From NCBI RefSeq assembly GCF_023856365.1, contig NC_064536.1, positions 37,502,776 to 37,566,775 on the forward strand: 64,000 nucleotides of DNA. The letters are read 5' to 3'. Shown here in pieces: positions 47,750 through 60,732 of the stretch (its first letter is position 1; each line of letters starts with the position of its first letter). Under the pieces are notes generated by a model. It was not told the origin of the DNA. It saw only the letters and a program-made list of their open reading frames with translations, and did no database searches. A program made the position numbers and the translations under genes. The DNA comes from Brienomyrus brachyistius. Lineage: Eukaryota; Chordata; Actinopteri; Osteoglossiformes; Mormyridae.

Positions 47750-50700
47750 CTAGGTCCGCCTGTCACCCTCGTCCCACTGCGGCGGGCCTGCCTGGTACTG
47801 CTGCTGGTACCCGCCCTCCTGCTGCGCCCCCCAGCCCTGGTATGGTTCATCATCATCCTGCGGGTAGGGGGTGCCAGCGGCCACATCCTCTGTGCCAAAG
47901 CTGTCATCCACACCGCCGTCGTAGCGCTGGTACGAGCTGGCACTCGCTTCCTCTTCGCGGGCATGCAGCTCCAGATTGCTGTTCCACATGCCGTAGCTGA
48001 AGTAGATCACCAACCCTGGGGAGGGCAAAGACACAGACATGAGGGGGGAGGGGTCAGTGACAGTGTCATTGGGGGCTTAACCTGAGGAGAAACTGAGGGG
48101 CTATAATTCATGCGGATGGGCTGGCCTTATCATTAACCAATGATATGCTGTGAATCAGTGAGTGACTGGCGGAGGCAAATGCCTTTCAGCTAGGGCCTGT
48201 GGCCCTGCCCCTGTATACGCCCCCAGACAGAGAAAGGAGGAGAAGGGGAGCTTCCTGTCCGGGGCCTGCCCATTCCCCACCCCCAGCCTTACCCAGCAAG
48301 CACCAGACGACGAAGCGGATCCAGGTGATGCGAGACAGTTTGAGCATAAGGTAGACGTTGACGATGATGGCGCAGGCCGGCACCAGGGGCACACAGGGTG
48401 CCATGTAGGGCAGCTTGCGGGGATTCTCGGGCTGTCGCATGATGACCAACAGGAGGCTGGCGGCCACAGGCACCATCAGCAGCACAGAGAGCACCCCCCA
48501 GCCGCCACCTTCGCGCTCAGCACCAAAGAACAGGAAGGCCCACACGAAGAGCATCAGCACACTCTTGGTAACAATGCGGCCTGTGGCGGGCGTGGGCCTG
48601 GCAGTACGGCCGGGCAGGCCCAGCCGCGCCCGCAGGATGTGGTACCGTGGGCCTAGAAGGCGCCGCAGCAGTGCAGTGCATATGTTGTCTGGGCCTTCAT
48701 CATAAAGCATCTCACCATCACCCCCCGATGGCAGGTTCTTGGCACCACAGGCATTGTCTCCCATGCCATCGTACTCGTCCTCAGTGGTGGCGCCCTGGTA
48801 TGGTGATCCCTGCTGGAATGCCGGCCCATCACTCATCTTGCCTTCAGCCTCGTCCTCGCCGCCACCCTCCTCCTCAGGGGGGTACTCGGTGACGGTGGTG
48901 GCACCAGCCTCGGGCTGGTACCGCAGCAGCAGCACGCACACAGAGACCAGCGTGTAGGCCAGCAGCGTGCCGATGGACATCATCTCAATGAGGTCACGCA
49001 GGCTCACCAGCAACGCCAGGATGGCTGCCAGTGAGCCTGAGACCACGCACGCCACCACTGGGGTCTCCGTGAACGGACTTACGTGTGCCAGGAACCTGCA
49101 GGTACACATGAGCCATTAGCCTTTCGGCATTAACCAGCTATCCATTAGCTCTTAACCACGTGATTGTGTCGCGAGGGGATCTCACCTGAAGAGCAGGCCA
49201 TCGCCAGCCATAGCATAGATGACCCGCGGCATGGGGAAGAGCGACCCCAGCAGACTGACGGTCAGTCCAGCCACAGCACCCACCGCCACCACAAATTTGG
49301 CAAAGCCGAAGCCATGCACCACGAACATCTCCATGAGTGGCGCATCACCGTCGATTTTGTTGTAGGGTACCAGCAAGGTCAGGATGACACTCACCTGCCA
49401 AGGGTTGTGGTCAAAGGTCATCAACCTGTTAGCATTTGCATGACAAGGCTAGCTGGATGGTGGCCTCGGTCATCTGGGTCACATGGAATGTTGAATACAG
49501 GGGTAATACTAGGCTTTGTAAGGTGGGGACATCAGAGGGGGCATAATCCATACAGAGGGGCTGACTTTATTATTAGTCAATGATATATTTTGAATCAATG
49601 ATGTATAGGAGAAAGGCCACTCTGGAGACCAATCAGCTATCAGTGCTCCGGCTGCCCAACCCCTGACTGGGTACTCACTGAGACATAGGCAGTGAGGCAG
49701 GTGACCAACGAGGCGGTGATGGCGTAGGGTATCGATGTGTTGGGGCTTTTGGCCTCCTCACCGGTGGTCGCGATGATGTCGAAGCCGATGAAGGCATAGA
49801 AGCAGGTGGCAGCTCCCTGCATGACCTGCAGGGTGGCAAGAGAGTGTGTGAGGGGCAGCCACTCCAGAAGCCAAGGCCTTTCTGTAGCATGGAGGGGTCC
49901 TTACCCCCGTCCACCCATGGGGTAGAAAACGCCCATCGCCCCAGTTAGAGGGGTTGACGAAGAAGAGTCCCGCAATCATGATGAAGACCCACACCACCAG
50001 GTTCACCACATTCAGGATGTTGTTGAGGCCCACTGAGTTCTTCACCCCCAACGCCACAATCACCGTGACCAGGGCGGCAATAAAGAGGGCCAGGGCATCT
50101 GGGTATGACTGCTCACCCTTTCCTGCTCGTCGGGGTGGGGATCAAGAGAGACATGATCAGGCTTGTGTACAGGAACAAGTGCACCACTATATCACTCAGA
50201 CTTGCGAGGAGTGCCCTCTTGTGGACAGGCAAAACCAGATATCATTAAAGAAGTAGGTGCATGGTTTCTGTGCATTTAAATGTTTCCCAGTCAATTAGTA
50301 TGGTGGAATTTTTGGGGGTGCTTATCTGAACTGCTCGAATTAGCAGCTGTAACTCACACACCAGAATGTCACTGAGAGCTATTAAATATTCACCGCTGAC
50401 AGGAGCCGGCATCACAGCTCGGATTTCAGCAAGTGCATGGCTCAATTGTGGCCACATTGCTGAGGATGGCTGCGAGCAGAGTAGCCATGGTGACGACCGG
50501 AGCAAAAACAGCCAGTGGGCCCTGGGGCATGACACTCGCTCTGTGGGTTCTGGTGCAACTCATCAGACGTTCTCACAGACCAAACTTAATCATTAACCCA
50601 AGAGCTCTTTCACTCTTTCCCCATGTTGCCCAAATTCCCCACACTGTAGTTGTCCCCAGGGATCATGTGACTGGACGGGGCAGCACCCATGCTCACCCAG

Positions 50701-51548
50701 GCCATGGAGTGTGCCCAGATGGTCAATCATGAAGCGGCTGATGGAGTGATTGGCCAGTGAGTCAAACATGCTGCTGAGGGCGCTGGCACCGGCTGCCGTG
50801 CCAATCAGGTACTCCAGCACCAGGTTCCAGCCGATGAAGAAGGCCACGAACTCGCCCACCGTGACATAGCTGTAGGTGTAGGCGGAGCCTGTTGTCTTGG
50901 GCACACGCACGCCAAACTCGGCATAGCACACTCCTGCAGGGGAGGGGGGGTCAAGTGACAAACAAACACGACACAGGAGCATGCGTCTCCAACCCGGACC
51001 AGGAGGGATCCACAGGCCTCTATAGCTGAGCAAGCACAGGACACAGAGGGGCTCGAACCCGGCATAGGGCTGAGCTGAGAGGCTTCTTCTGAAGCAACTG
51101 GAAAGCTTTCGACCTTATGGACCACAAAACCACGTCTAAAGCTTGGATTTGACCTCAGTTTATAGACAACTGCCAGCTACAAGAAAAACACATGAACGTG
51201 AACTGCCCACTATCCCCGCCCCCCATCCGGAAAACTCTGGGTCTCACCGGAGAGGATGGATGCCATGGCGGCAATACAGAAGGACAGGATGACCCCGGCC
51301 CCTGCCATCTCCTTGGCGACCAGCCCGGCAACCACATACATGCCGGTGCCCACGCAGCTGCCCACACCAAGCGACACCAGGTCCACGGTGGTGAGCACAC
51401 GTGCCAGCTGCGTGCCGTGCGTGTCGGCACCACTGCCGTCCAGCATGGTGTCCACAGGCTTGGTCCGCAGGACCCGTGACTGCAGCCGATACAGCACATC
51501 GCCCCACTCCACCCGCCCAGGGTGCAGCCGGGCAAAGATGGCATTCAT
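47750..51548 (-). CDS. slc7a14: SLC7A14, cationic amino-acid-transporter-like membrane protein (726 aa)
   Basis: APC-superfamily protein of the CAT subgroup, about 14 TM helices; in mammals a lysosomal/neuronal protein linked to retinal degeneration, with transport activity debated. Exons in gene order: 51548-51248, 50933-50697, 50122-49905, 49825-49679, 49394-49186, 49095-48293, 48015-47750; total 2181 nt, all GT-AG and in phase. Hallmarks: [20 protein letters not shown] (TM1), [79 protein letters not shown]. An acidic hydrophilic loop (about 435-500) precedes the conserved GAKNLPS segment; [16 protein letters not shown] opens the C-terminal TM bundle. The tail is Gln/Tyr/Asp-rich ([17 protein letters not shown]). 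It is about 45 residues shorter than the human protein (771 aa), mainly in the acidic loop and tail. Upstream non-coding exons are likely but not located. Confidence 0.96.
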
Positions 51549-53070
51549 GGTGGGGGAGGGCCTCTAGGTGTCACAGAGGCAGGGAAGCAGGTTGGACAGA
51601 TCACGTGAAGTCAGCTGTGAGTCTCGATGCTGGGCACCAAAATGGAGAATGTCTCTTCCCTGGGAGAGAATGCCTGCCCCTCCCCCGCCCTTCACAAGGG
51701 ATCCATGGACACACTTGCCCCCCCAATACTGGGATGGACCCTGTGGACAAACATGAAGATTTGAATCAGAAGCACCTCCAGTGTGTCCAACAGCTCCACC
51801 ACATTCTACCACCATCACCAGATCACTCTCTCCAGGAAACTGCAGCAGCTTCTCTCCAGGGCTTTGCCCTCACAACCTTCTGCCTGCAGAGGGAAACCCA
51901 CCCAATGCTGTCGATGGGAAAAACACCCGGAATTCTTGGAAAACTCAAGCTCACTTTAGCTTCTGATGTGGCCACCGCTGGCACGGTCGTGACACAAGGG
52001 ATGCCCCATTAAAACGAAGGCAAAAAGGTGCTATATCAGGCTGGCCAAATTTATAATGTATCTCAAGTGATGACATGTCCCTTGGGTTGCTACGGTGATA
52101 TGATGTCAAGCGGACTGGTTAGATAATCAGACATGCCTGATTGGGCATGGTGAATGGGCGTCTGATCCAGGCATGAACAGACGCCCTCATGTGGTAAAAT
52201 GCGGGAAATACAGCTAACAGACACCCACCTAGGCCTCAGCTCAGGACGGCATCGCTCCGTCTGGGTTACGGTTTATTAACAAAAACCCGACGAAATATCC
52301 ATTTCAAGGAGTTTCTATAACAAGAGACCCGCGTTTCCTCCCAGTGTGTTTTAGACCGAAAACAACTAACCGTATATGCTAAAACAGCCGCACACCACCC
52401 CTGCACTGCGCTCCCTAACACACCATAATGCCAATTACCCAACTCAAAATACTTAGACGTCCCCCCCCCCCCATTTTTAATATTTTATAGTCTAAAGAAT
52501 GTTACACTAATTCACCCTCCTGTTACGTGACGGAATAACCTACACGTTGCGTTACGTAAACGTTGAACGGTTAAGGAATAGTTCGGGCTTTTTTCGGTTT
52601 TCCTCAGACTCTTTTGATGGGACGGAAGGAATTAACCCCTTGCGGGCTTAGCGTTAAAGAAATTCAGTACGACCGGGAGCCTGGAAAACCTTCAGCACCG
52701 CGGCCAGCGCCTCCCGTGTAATCGGACCACAGCCCAGAACCAATTAAACTTTTAGAGGCTAGTTAGGTATTATGAGCAGAAAATTAAACCGGTCTTCGGT
52801 TCGGAAAAACCAAATGTATATACAAACCTGGATTTTTCAGACCTAATAGTTTCTCCTCTTACTTCTCGAAATTAATGTTAACTTTTGTACATTCGGTGAT
52901 TTTAGCTCCTGACAGTGAAAAAAAAATTTCATCGTCTTTGATATTTAAAAACATTACTTGCATTTTTGTGAGTCGGCCTATATTTCTTCCCCTTCTTGAG
53001 CTGATCTGCTATGGGTAAACTCCCAACTGCTTACAACTCAATAAAGAAAGCAACAAGCACGTACGTACTA
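51549..53070. other. Sequence upstream of slc7a14
   Basis: No coding exon recognized. Probable location of the slc7a14 5' UTR, first intron and regulatory DNA. The sequence shows no clear core promoter. Confidence 0.4.
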
Positions 53071-53075
53071 CACTG

Positions 53076-53078
<3 letters not shown>

Positions 53079-53116
<38 letters not shown>
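53079..53116. repeat. (TA)n microsatellite
   Basis: About 19 uninterrupted AT dinucleotides, followed after CATG by a short (TG)n run. Confidence 0.95.
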
Positions 53117-53119
<3 letters not shown>

Positions 53120-53884
53120 GTGTGTGTGTGTAAAATGCATGTACACACCTCCGCAAGTGAGCTCCGCGCCGCTGTAGCACCTTCACCGCGTCTCCTGGGC
53201 AGCTCTGGCAGGTGGCCGTAAGCGACGTTTGCTGCATTTGAGTCAGCAGCCTTAAGACGCCCCCAGACTCTCCATCGTTCAAAAGCTTCCTGACAGACAG
53301 AGTTAAGGAAAGAAAAAAAGAAATCAATCACGTTTTGCCTGATTTGTAAAAGTCTGGCTGACACCATCCGAGCAAGACAAGTGCGGTACGGAGGGGGTGC
53401 GGACACGCGGCGGGGGCCGGCAGCGCGTGCATAATTCAAGGGCTGCGCCACGTGACTCGGGACACCTTTATTATTTAGCAGCGGTGACACTCTGATGACA
53501 GCTGTTTCGGTTGTTAAGGCTATCCCCTTTCCGGGACGTAGGCACGCAGGGACGGCATGGAACAACCTTAATGGGGACAGATATAAGCTGTTTAAAGTCT
53601 TATATATAGTTTACTTCGGAACCAAAAGTCAAGGAAATGTCAAAATAACCTAAGAAACACTGCAATCTGGTTATGCCGAGCATCACGCAGCACCCGAACA
53701 ATGTGCACAAACAATTTATGGTGCGGTTTGACTATAAAGACCAGCAGGTTAAGTGTTAAGAGTTAAAAGGAAAACCTTAATATTCCTTCTGAGATCTAAC
53801 ATTGAATATCGAAAAAAAAGTTTATCTTCTTTCCAGAAATAGAAGAAATTCTGCACATTTCCTGGTCGAAGAACAGGTGCGTGC

Positions 53885-53906
53885 ACACACACACACACAC
53901 ACACAG
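53885..53906. repeat. (CA)n microsatellite
   Basis: Short run of CACACA after GGTGCGTG. Confidence 0.9.
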
Positions 53907-54879
53907 GAAAAACATCCCTGACATAGGGAATCTCTAGAAAAGGAAGCGTCTCTCAACGACCTTCGCTCCCATCACAGCTGTAGGCCTTGATGTGCCATCA
54001 CGTAAAAAACACCAACACACACAAACACACTCCTCCCACTCCATTTGGTCACATGTAGATGGGGTTACCACATAGGGGCAGCCTATCAACTGTCAGTGTG
54101 GACAGCGGCGAGATGCGGCCCCAGTGACGGCCTGCAGAGCAGCCATTTTCATCAGGGTGGGCGAAGCAGCCAGAGTCTATGCAGATGGAGCTTCGGGGTG
54201 GGAAACCCTACCTGCCGGGTCTATGAGGAGCGTAAGGGGATCTGGGAGGAGCCGGACTCAGTGTCAGGCTGCCACCCACTGAAAAAATAACCCACGGGAA
54301 GATCCGGCAATAGGAAGAGGCCCCCGCTCTGTAAATGATGGAACTGCAAGAGGAGGGGGCCAATGAAGCAGGACTGGGAGGAGGGGGCACTCATATATAA
54401 GTAAACCGCCGGAAAGCAGAACAGTGACAGACCTGCATCCACGCAGCGCAACCCAGGACCCAGATTGTAAGCAGCCCACAGGGACATCCTGAGCCCGCAG
54501 GGATCGGCTGGACTAGCCACAGTCTGCAGGACGGAGTTATTCAAAACTGTTGTGTGCGGCGCCCTGGTGGAGTTCGAAGGAATTACAGGGAGGGGGTGCA
54601 GCTGAGGGGAAATAAAAAACGAAGATCTATGTGGGGGGTTTGAGATAGTGGCAGACGTATTTCAAAATTGTGATCTTTAGAAATATTGTTTTTCCCAGGC
54701 TCTGAAAAGCTGTGTAGTGGAAAATAGGCCTGAATATATCAGCTGTAGGGGGCCTGTCAAAAAGAGTTTGAATAGCGCTGCTGTAGAAAACAACCAAAGC
54801 AGCACAATACAAGCCCTCAAAACGTAACATTTATTTTATTTCCAGATGCTATCATCTACAGAGATGCGTCATTGATAAA

Positions 54880-54965
54880 GCAGGGCCAGCCAGTCCCTGG
54901 AACAATTGAGGGTTAAGGGTCTTGCACAGGGGCCCAGCAGTGCCATCATTCTGCTGTCCCACAGA
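54880..54965. repeat. Fragment of a common fish interspersed repeat
   Basis: CAATTGAGGGTTAAGGGTCTTGCACAGGGGCCCAGCAGTG is a recurring block in teleost L2/SINE-type repeats. Only this fragment is preserved. Confidence 0.5.
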
Positions 54966-55998
54966 TATAAGCTGGCGAGACACACATGAGCCACCAAACA
55001 AAACAGGCTCTCTGTAGGACTGTCACACGGACATGAACAAACCTACAACCCTATACAATCACAGTAACACAAAGCACCGCAATCGGCGTTTCCTCATAAT
55101 CAAAAAAATGTAACTGGATAATTCACCAGAAATGTTCCGCATCATGGTTAGAATTCCAAGAAGTGCAGTTCCCAGAGGGATTCTCTGGATTGGAGGCTGG
55201 CCGGGCCTCTGGGCCGACCTTCCCCTTTTCGTCAGCAGGAAGCCAAAAACAACAGAGAAGCCGAACTGAGCCCAGGTGAGGCTCGGTGGAGGTCAGGCAG
55301 GAAGGCAGGCGGCCCATAAGGAGCTGCCCAGTGCCCCCAGGGGTGGCGCCCCGCCCCCGATTGTTGGGGCTTTCAGAGCGTGCACATGCACGCAAACTGC
55401 ATTCTAAACAGAGACGCTGCCAAAAACAAAGTCTCACCACGGCCTGTTTGCACAAGTCACAGAGCGGAAGGGGGATCAGCAGGCCGGAGCACGTGCCACA
55501 AAAACACCACAGAAGCTGATTGCTGGCCAGCAACTGTAATCAACCGGCTCACTGCCCCCCGGCCACCGCCACAATACCAAATGTTTCCTCTGTGACCCGA
55601 AAATGGTTGTGGTTGTCTCAGCATTCCGTCAAGGTGCCGACCCCCCCGTTTCCCAGCATGCACCTCGCAGGATCCGCTCCAGGTGCCTGCCATCCTGACG
55701 GGAGATGATGGTTTCCTGGACGCCGATCAGATACAGACAATGGGGTTTTGTTTTCACGGAGATGGAGGTCATCAGAATGCTGTCACAAGGGTGGTGCTCC
55801 CCCCAAAACATCACTCGCGCCTGCCTGGTTATTTGGGCCAGTGCTGCCCATCCTGGTCCAGGCCAGGATCTGGTTCCAAAGGCATAAAATCTAACCGGAC
55901 CTCCAGCTAGGTGGACACTGAAGGTCACGTGTCAGTAGCAATCAATAGGGGTCAGTGACCGATCATAACTATCAGTAGGGTTTGGTAATGATCAGTTT

Positions 55999-56133
55999 CA
56001 GGGGTGTCATTAGACCTATTTTAGCCCCCCCAAATAATTTATTGGCTTACGGCAGGAATAGTTTGCCATCAGTTTCCCACCCTCCCAGTAAAGACTTAGC
56101 CCCCCTATCCATTCATCCCTAACTACACCCCTG
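55999..56133. mobile_element. Short hAT-like MITE
   Basis: Ends CAGGGGTGTCATTAG and (reverse complement) CAGGGGTGTAGTTAG. The flanking octamers ATCAGTTT and ATCAGTAG agree at 6 of 8 positions. It interrupts a local (ATCAGTAGGGGTCAGT)-like tandem repeat spanning about 55930-56165. Confidence 0.6.
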
Positions 56134-56769
56134 ATCAGTAGGGGTCAGTAAGGATCAGTAAGGTTCTGCCAGTCCTGTTAGAAACGTTCAGGAACCTTCT
56201 CCCCTTCAGCCTGTGATCTTTGAGGAGGAGCCGCAGCAGCACCTCCTGTTGGTCGGCCAGGGGGTAGGAACACCTGAGTAAAAATAAGCAATTTTTTTTC
56301 CTGCAGTGCAAACCGGGGGGTAAAGCCCAGGAAGTCTGCGCCCTAGAACTAAGTTTAGATTGCGAATGTTATGGGGTCAGTGCCCCCATAGTGACATGTT
56401 GGGAAATTAGTAAAGTCTACATGTCAGACTTCTCCAGAGAGAATGGGGTTTTGTTTGATAAATGCTGCTCGTCAAGCTGCACATACATGTCTAATATCTG
56501 ACATGATAGAGTTAATTCTGTTGGAAGAATTTTAAAATTGTTTGCCTGACTGCATTATTTACTTTCATGAATGGAAAATAATTACCCTTTCGCTGGCTGC
56601 TACACTCGCTGAGGAGTCCATGCTACCCCACAAGATTGTCTTTATCCCACCTACCACTGGAGTGAGCCCTGTCCACTCCCCAAAAGCTATTCTGCTCCGG
56701 CCCCGGAACTTGTGATTGCTACTATTGTCATCAAGTAGGCCACCTTATTGCTGTCTGTCCAAGACTAAG

Positions 56770-57250
56770 ACAACAAAAAAAGTCAGAGAACCAGCAGTGG
56801 TCAAAGGACTCTGTGCCAGATTAGCCTACTATTCTGTGTTAGATAGCTTTCTGAGTGCAACTGAGACTGGCAATCAACACTCAGTAAAAGTATTGAGAAA
56901 CACAGGTATGGCACAGTCATTTATTTTGGAGACTGTGTTGCCATTTTCAGAAAACATACAGTGGGAGTGATGTGCTCATTCAAGGTACTGAACTCTGTGT
57001 TCTTCGTATGCAGTTACATTATGTATATTTGTATACATCCGAACATTTAGGTCATGTTAAGGTTGGGATCCACTCTTGATCATCTGTCGAAGGGGTTTCC
57101 TTCATCCTTGGCAATTACCTGGCTGGTGAGAAGGTTCTTCTCCTACCTGAGGTGACGATAGACCCCGTGTTAAACCTGGATGATCCTGCCGACCACTCCG
57201 AGTTCTCTGTCTGTGCGTTAACTCATGCCCAAGCCTGGAAATTTAGAGAT
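56770..57250 (+). mobile_element. Dead Gypsy-type retrotransposon fragment (protease region)
   Basis: Reads VVKGLCARLAYYSVLDSFLS, then VKVLRNTGMAQSFILETVLP, then after a frameshift TYSGSDVLIQGTELCVLRMQ and, past an in-frame stop, VEGVSFILGNYLAGEKVL and EFSVCALTHAQ. This is the aspartic-protease segment of Ty3/Gypsy-like pol polyproteins common in fish. The catalytic DTG triad is replaced by NTG. A further open frame to 57614 is probably related but was not recognized. No LTRs were identified. Confidence 0.65.
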
Positions 57251-57689
57251 ATGGAGTTCTCAGATACCTTCTTGGGTAGCAGCAATATCCATCACAGGGA
57301 TGGATCTGTCCCCCCAGAGTCTGTTGCTGGTGAGGGTTGGCCTGATATTAGACATAGGTCAAGAAGCTACGGTGACTGGGGATGCCGTTGTGTCTGATGA
57401 GGAAGAATCTCTTAGTAAAGCTCTGGGGAAAATTGTCATGAATGGAACCATGAGCCCCACTGATGACAAGGTCAAAGCTGTCACCATTATCCAAGTCCTA
57501 AACCAAACAGACATCTTTGACATTTCTTTAGTACGGCAGAGTATTACCAGTATTATCTACAAAATAATACCACTGTACAATCGGGACAATGATCCTAGAC
57601 AAGTCCCCAGATAACATCAAATGGACATATAGCAGAGACCACCCACCGGTGACAGACATCAGTCGAAAGTTGCAGCATACTAAAGCTGT

Positions 57690-57860
57690 ATTATATCTCT
57701 CTTTGTATGTCAGTCTCTCTCGCTCTGTATGTCAGTCTCTGTCTCTGTATGTCAGTCTCTGTCTCTGTATGTCAGTCTCTGTCTCTCTCTCTCTCTCTCC
57801 CTCTGTGTCTCCCTCTCTCTCTCTCTGTATGTCAGTCTCTCTCTCTCTCTCTCTCTGACA
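57690..57860. repeat. CTCTGTATGTCAGT tandem repeat with (CT)n
   Basis: Several copies of CTCTGTATGTCAGTCTCTGT with interspersed CTCTCT runs. The long open frames over this segment are composition artefacts. Confidence 0.9.
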
Positions 57861-59281
57861 CTCAAATTTCAGTCTTTGAGACAGGCTGCAGTCTGGGGAA
57901 GGAATCTCACACTTATAAAAGCTTTTTTAAAGGTCTTTTTTTGGGTGGGGGGTTCCATTCCCTGCTGGTCCGGTACAGCACAGGATGAAGGTGAAGAACA
58001 GCCTATCGACAGGAGGGGAGATGAAAAACAGCAGTTCTGCTAAATCTGGATTCTATATCAGAGAAATATAACATCCACGATGCCACCTGCGAAGTTTGCG
58101 GTTTGACAACTTAACTGTAAACTTACATTTTATTGGGATATTTTTCACCGGATAACAGTTTAATTGTCTCGGGTGGAGTAGTTAACGGCAGCATCTGTTT
58201 CTCAGGAGCTTTTGCTTAATTTCGAGACGCAGAGAGGGGGTTCGTTGGCGCTGGTTTTCTATGTTCGTCTGACAGTTCGTCTTAACACAGCCAGCACTGG
58301 GGAATTCGTGCAACGTAAATCAAATGGTAGCAGCAGGAGTCAGTAGAGGAGTCTGTTCCGAGTTTGCGAGAAACACGCCTTACTAAAGCCAGACAGTGTG
58401 GTGATAGCCTCCTACACACAAAAAGCACCGAGTGCTTCTCCTTCATTTAGGGTGTAATGATACAACAATTCGCTTTGATAGACGATTCAGGGCTTCCGGT
58501 TCGACAAACTCACAATGCATTCAACTAAATAAGACTAAAACAAACTCAGATCTCACTGCTCTATTTTCTTTTCCTTTTTAGGCGTATACATGTATAAAAA
58601 AAACTTTCCAAACCATTACTTTTTTCTTGCAGTTTTTTCCATTATTCTGCAGACTAAAGTACACAATGCGAAAATAAAATATCAAATCAAGACAGAGATT
58701 ATGATTATTGCGCCCTCTTGCGTTTAATGATTTGGTGCCCTGGTGCATTGTTACACCTCCAAAAACGCATATTGTTATATTTTTTAATCGAGTATTGATG
58801 GTTGAACAGAAAACAGTATTTTCAAGCAATAACGCCTCACTCCAAAGCAATGGTGCAAACGTTCCACAGCTCACGCTGTACTCACGTGATCACTCTCCAA
58901 ACTGCCGGCACAATTAGGAATAGATACATGCTCCAGTTTCATTCCAACAAAGTTTATTTAATAATACAATTATCCTAAACACGGTCTGCAATGTATCTAA
59001 AGTCTGCTTACAATCTATCAGGTAAAGTGAAGTAACTATCATGTTGAACCAAACAATCACACTGATAGAGTGGGAATAATAAACAGCATGTACTAATTTT
59101 GCATTTGAAAACATTCCACACTACAAAAAAAAGTTATTCTTTAGCCGAAAGCATGCTGCGCATTTCGGTGCTGGGTGGAAATGTGGGACTTTACCGCCGC
59201 CTAGTGGAGACAGAGAGAACAATGAAATGCGTAGGCTACACGAAGGGTGTCGCCTCATCGGTCAATAATATTAATATGTTG
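57861..59281. other. Intergenic DNA
   Basis: Nothing recognizable on either strand apart from short A/T-rich simple tracts. Confidence 0.45.
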
Positions 59282-59289
59282 ATGTCGCC

Positions 59290-59453
59290 CATGAGCGTCG
59301 TTAGATCCGATCACTCGGGTCTATAGCCCTGAGTATTTTAAGCCTAGCACCGAGTATTTTAGTCCCAATGATCTTCCGTCAAAAACAAAAAAATCAAGCC
59401 CCAGGTAAATCTGACTTAGCCCCTGATATTTTCAACAGCTAGAAACGCCCTTG
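59290..59453. mobile_element. hAT MITE with perfect 8-bp TSD
   Basis: 164-bp non-coding element bounded by ATGTCGCC on both sides (59282-59289 and 59454-59461). The ends CATGAGCGTCGTTAG and (reverse complement) CAAGGGCGTTTCTAG form imperfect inverted repeats. Internal TAGCCCTGAG/TAGCCCCTGA words resemble the interior of the MITE at 55999-56133. Confidence 0.75.
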
Positions 59454-59461
59454 ATGTCGCC

Positions 59462-60732
59462 CAAATACCTTCTCAAGAGTCGGCGAACTCTTCAGAAGTG
59501 TTTATACGAAAGCAAGCGGCATGTTTAACATCCCTTTTATATTTTTTGCACTGAAATGACGATTTCCTAATTTAAGAATCAAGTTCACATGTTTATTAGG
59601 TCTAATAGTTTTTACTTATATGCGAACACTTGATGGAAACTGTCTGGGAAGCAACTTAGATCTGAAAAGGATGCCTATTGCACAGCTTTGAGAATGATCA
59701 AACATGTCGGATCAAACATGGGTGTCATCATCAGCCATTAAACTGGAAATCATTCTAATGTCATTTTACCCATAGCCTGGTACCAAGAATATATCTTAAT
59801 AGCATAGGCGTTTATTGGAGGTCATTTGTATGCAAATCCGACTCAATTCCGTTAAATTGACAATACTGGCAGACACAAAGAGCGACAACCCTTGGCGATT
59901 TTTAATATATTTGCTATTTTGCGGACAAAGAGGGTAAATTTCCAGCACATTCTTAAGGGAATGAAAAGGGATCTCATGAATATAAATGACCCGGTGTTCC
60001 CGTACCACCACCTTGATTTGCCTCAATCAACATCAGCGGACTGAGGGTAGGAAGAAGACAGGGAGGGGGCAGACGCCAATGTCCCGGGGCCCCGCGTCCT
60101 TTTTTTTCCACACTTTTCAATCATTAAATTGCATTTCAAACAGCGCCATTATAGAGCTGTTCGGGTGCTTAAATGGTGAGCAACTTAAGCAAGAACTAAA
60201 TGCACATATTGAGAAAGACTCTGGATACCGGCGATCAATCGTAGATAACTAGACAATAGGCAGTAAAGTAAACCTGAACACGAGATACAAACTAACGCAT
60301 ACACAATGGTCAGTCGGACGGTATGTTTCAGAAGCATTTTCTTTATTTGTTTTATACATTACCAAAATAAATAAGCAAACACGATTAAAAAATAACACAA
60401 CAGCATTTGCAAATGGATATAAGTGAAGTTTTGTTTCCAAGTAGTTTTAAGACAAAAAAACTTCAACACTAACGTGCGGTGATCACTGAGAACGACACAC
60501 ATTAGCCGCATAAATCAGACTTATTTTACTAAAGATATTGACTTTATTACCCAGAATGTGTAGTTCCGCCCCGTCGTTATTCATGAGAAAAGTACAAAAT
60601 TGACCGCTAGTGACAGCTGAAAAATATAGAAATAGCTACGCCTCATAAAACTATTCGCTAATTTCATACCCAGCTTTATGCAGAATAATTGTTAATATCT
60701 TTTAAGGGTCATAGCTCACAGACGTGATTCAC
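59462..60732. other. Region downstream of the Dact-family gene
   Basis: No separate gene recognized. Minus-strand AATAAA hexamers at 60543-60548 and 60342-60347 are candidate poly(A) signals for the upstream minus-strand gene. Confidence 0.4.

Noticed and set aside
53068..53565. 165-codon minus-strand ORF upstream of slc7a14
   Set aside because: It ends in a translated (TA)n/(TG)n microsatellite, has no conserved motif, and does not splice in frame to the slc7a14 start exon.
57589..58043. Serine/leucine-rich ORFs
   Set aside because: They are translations of the CTCTGTATGTCAGT and (CT)n simple repeats.
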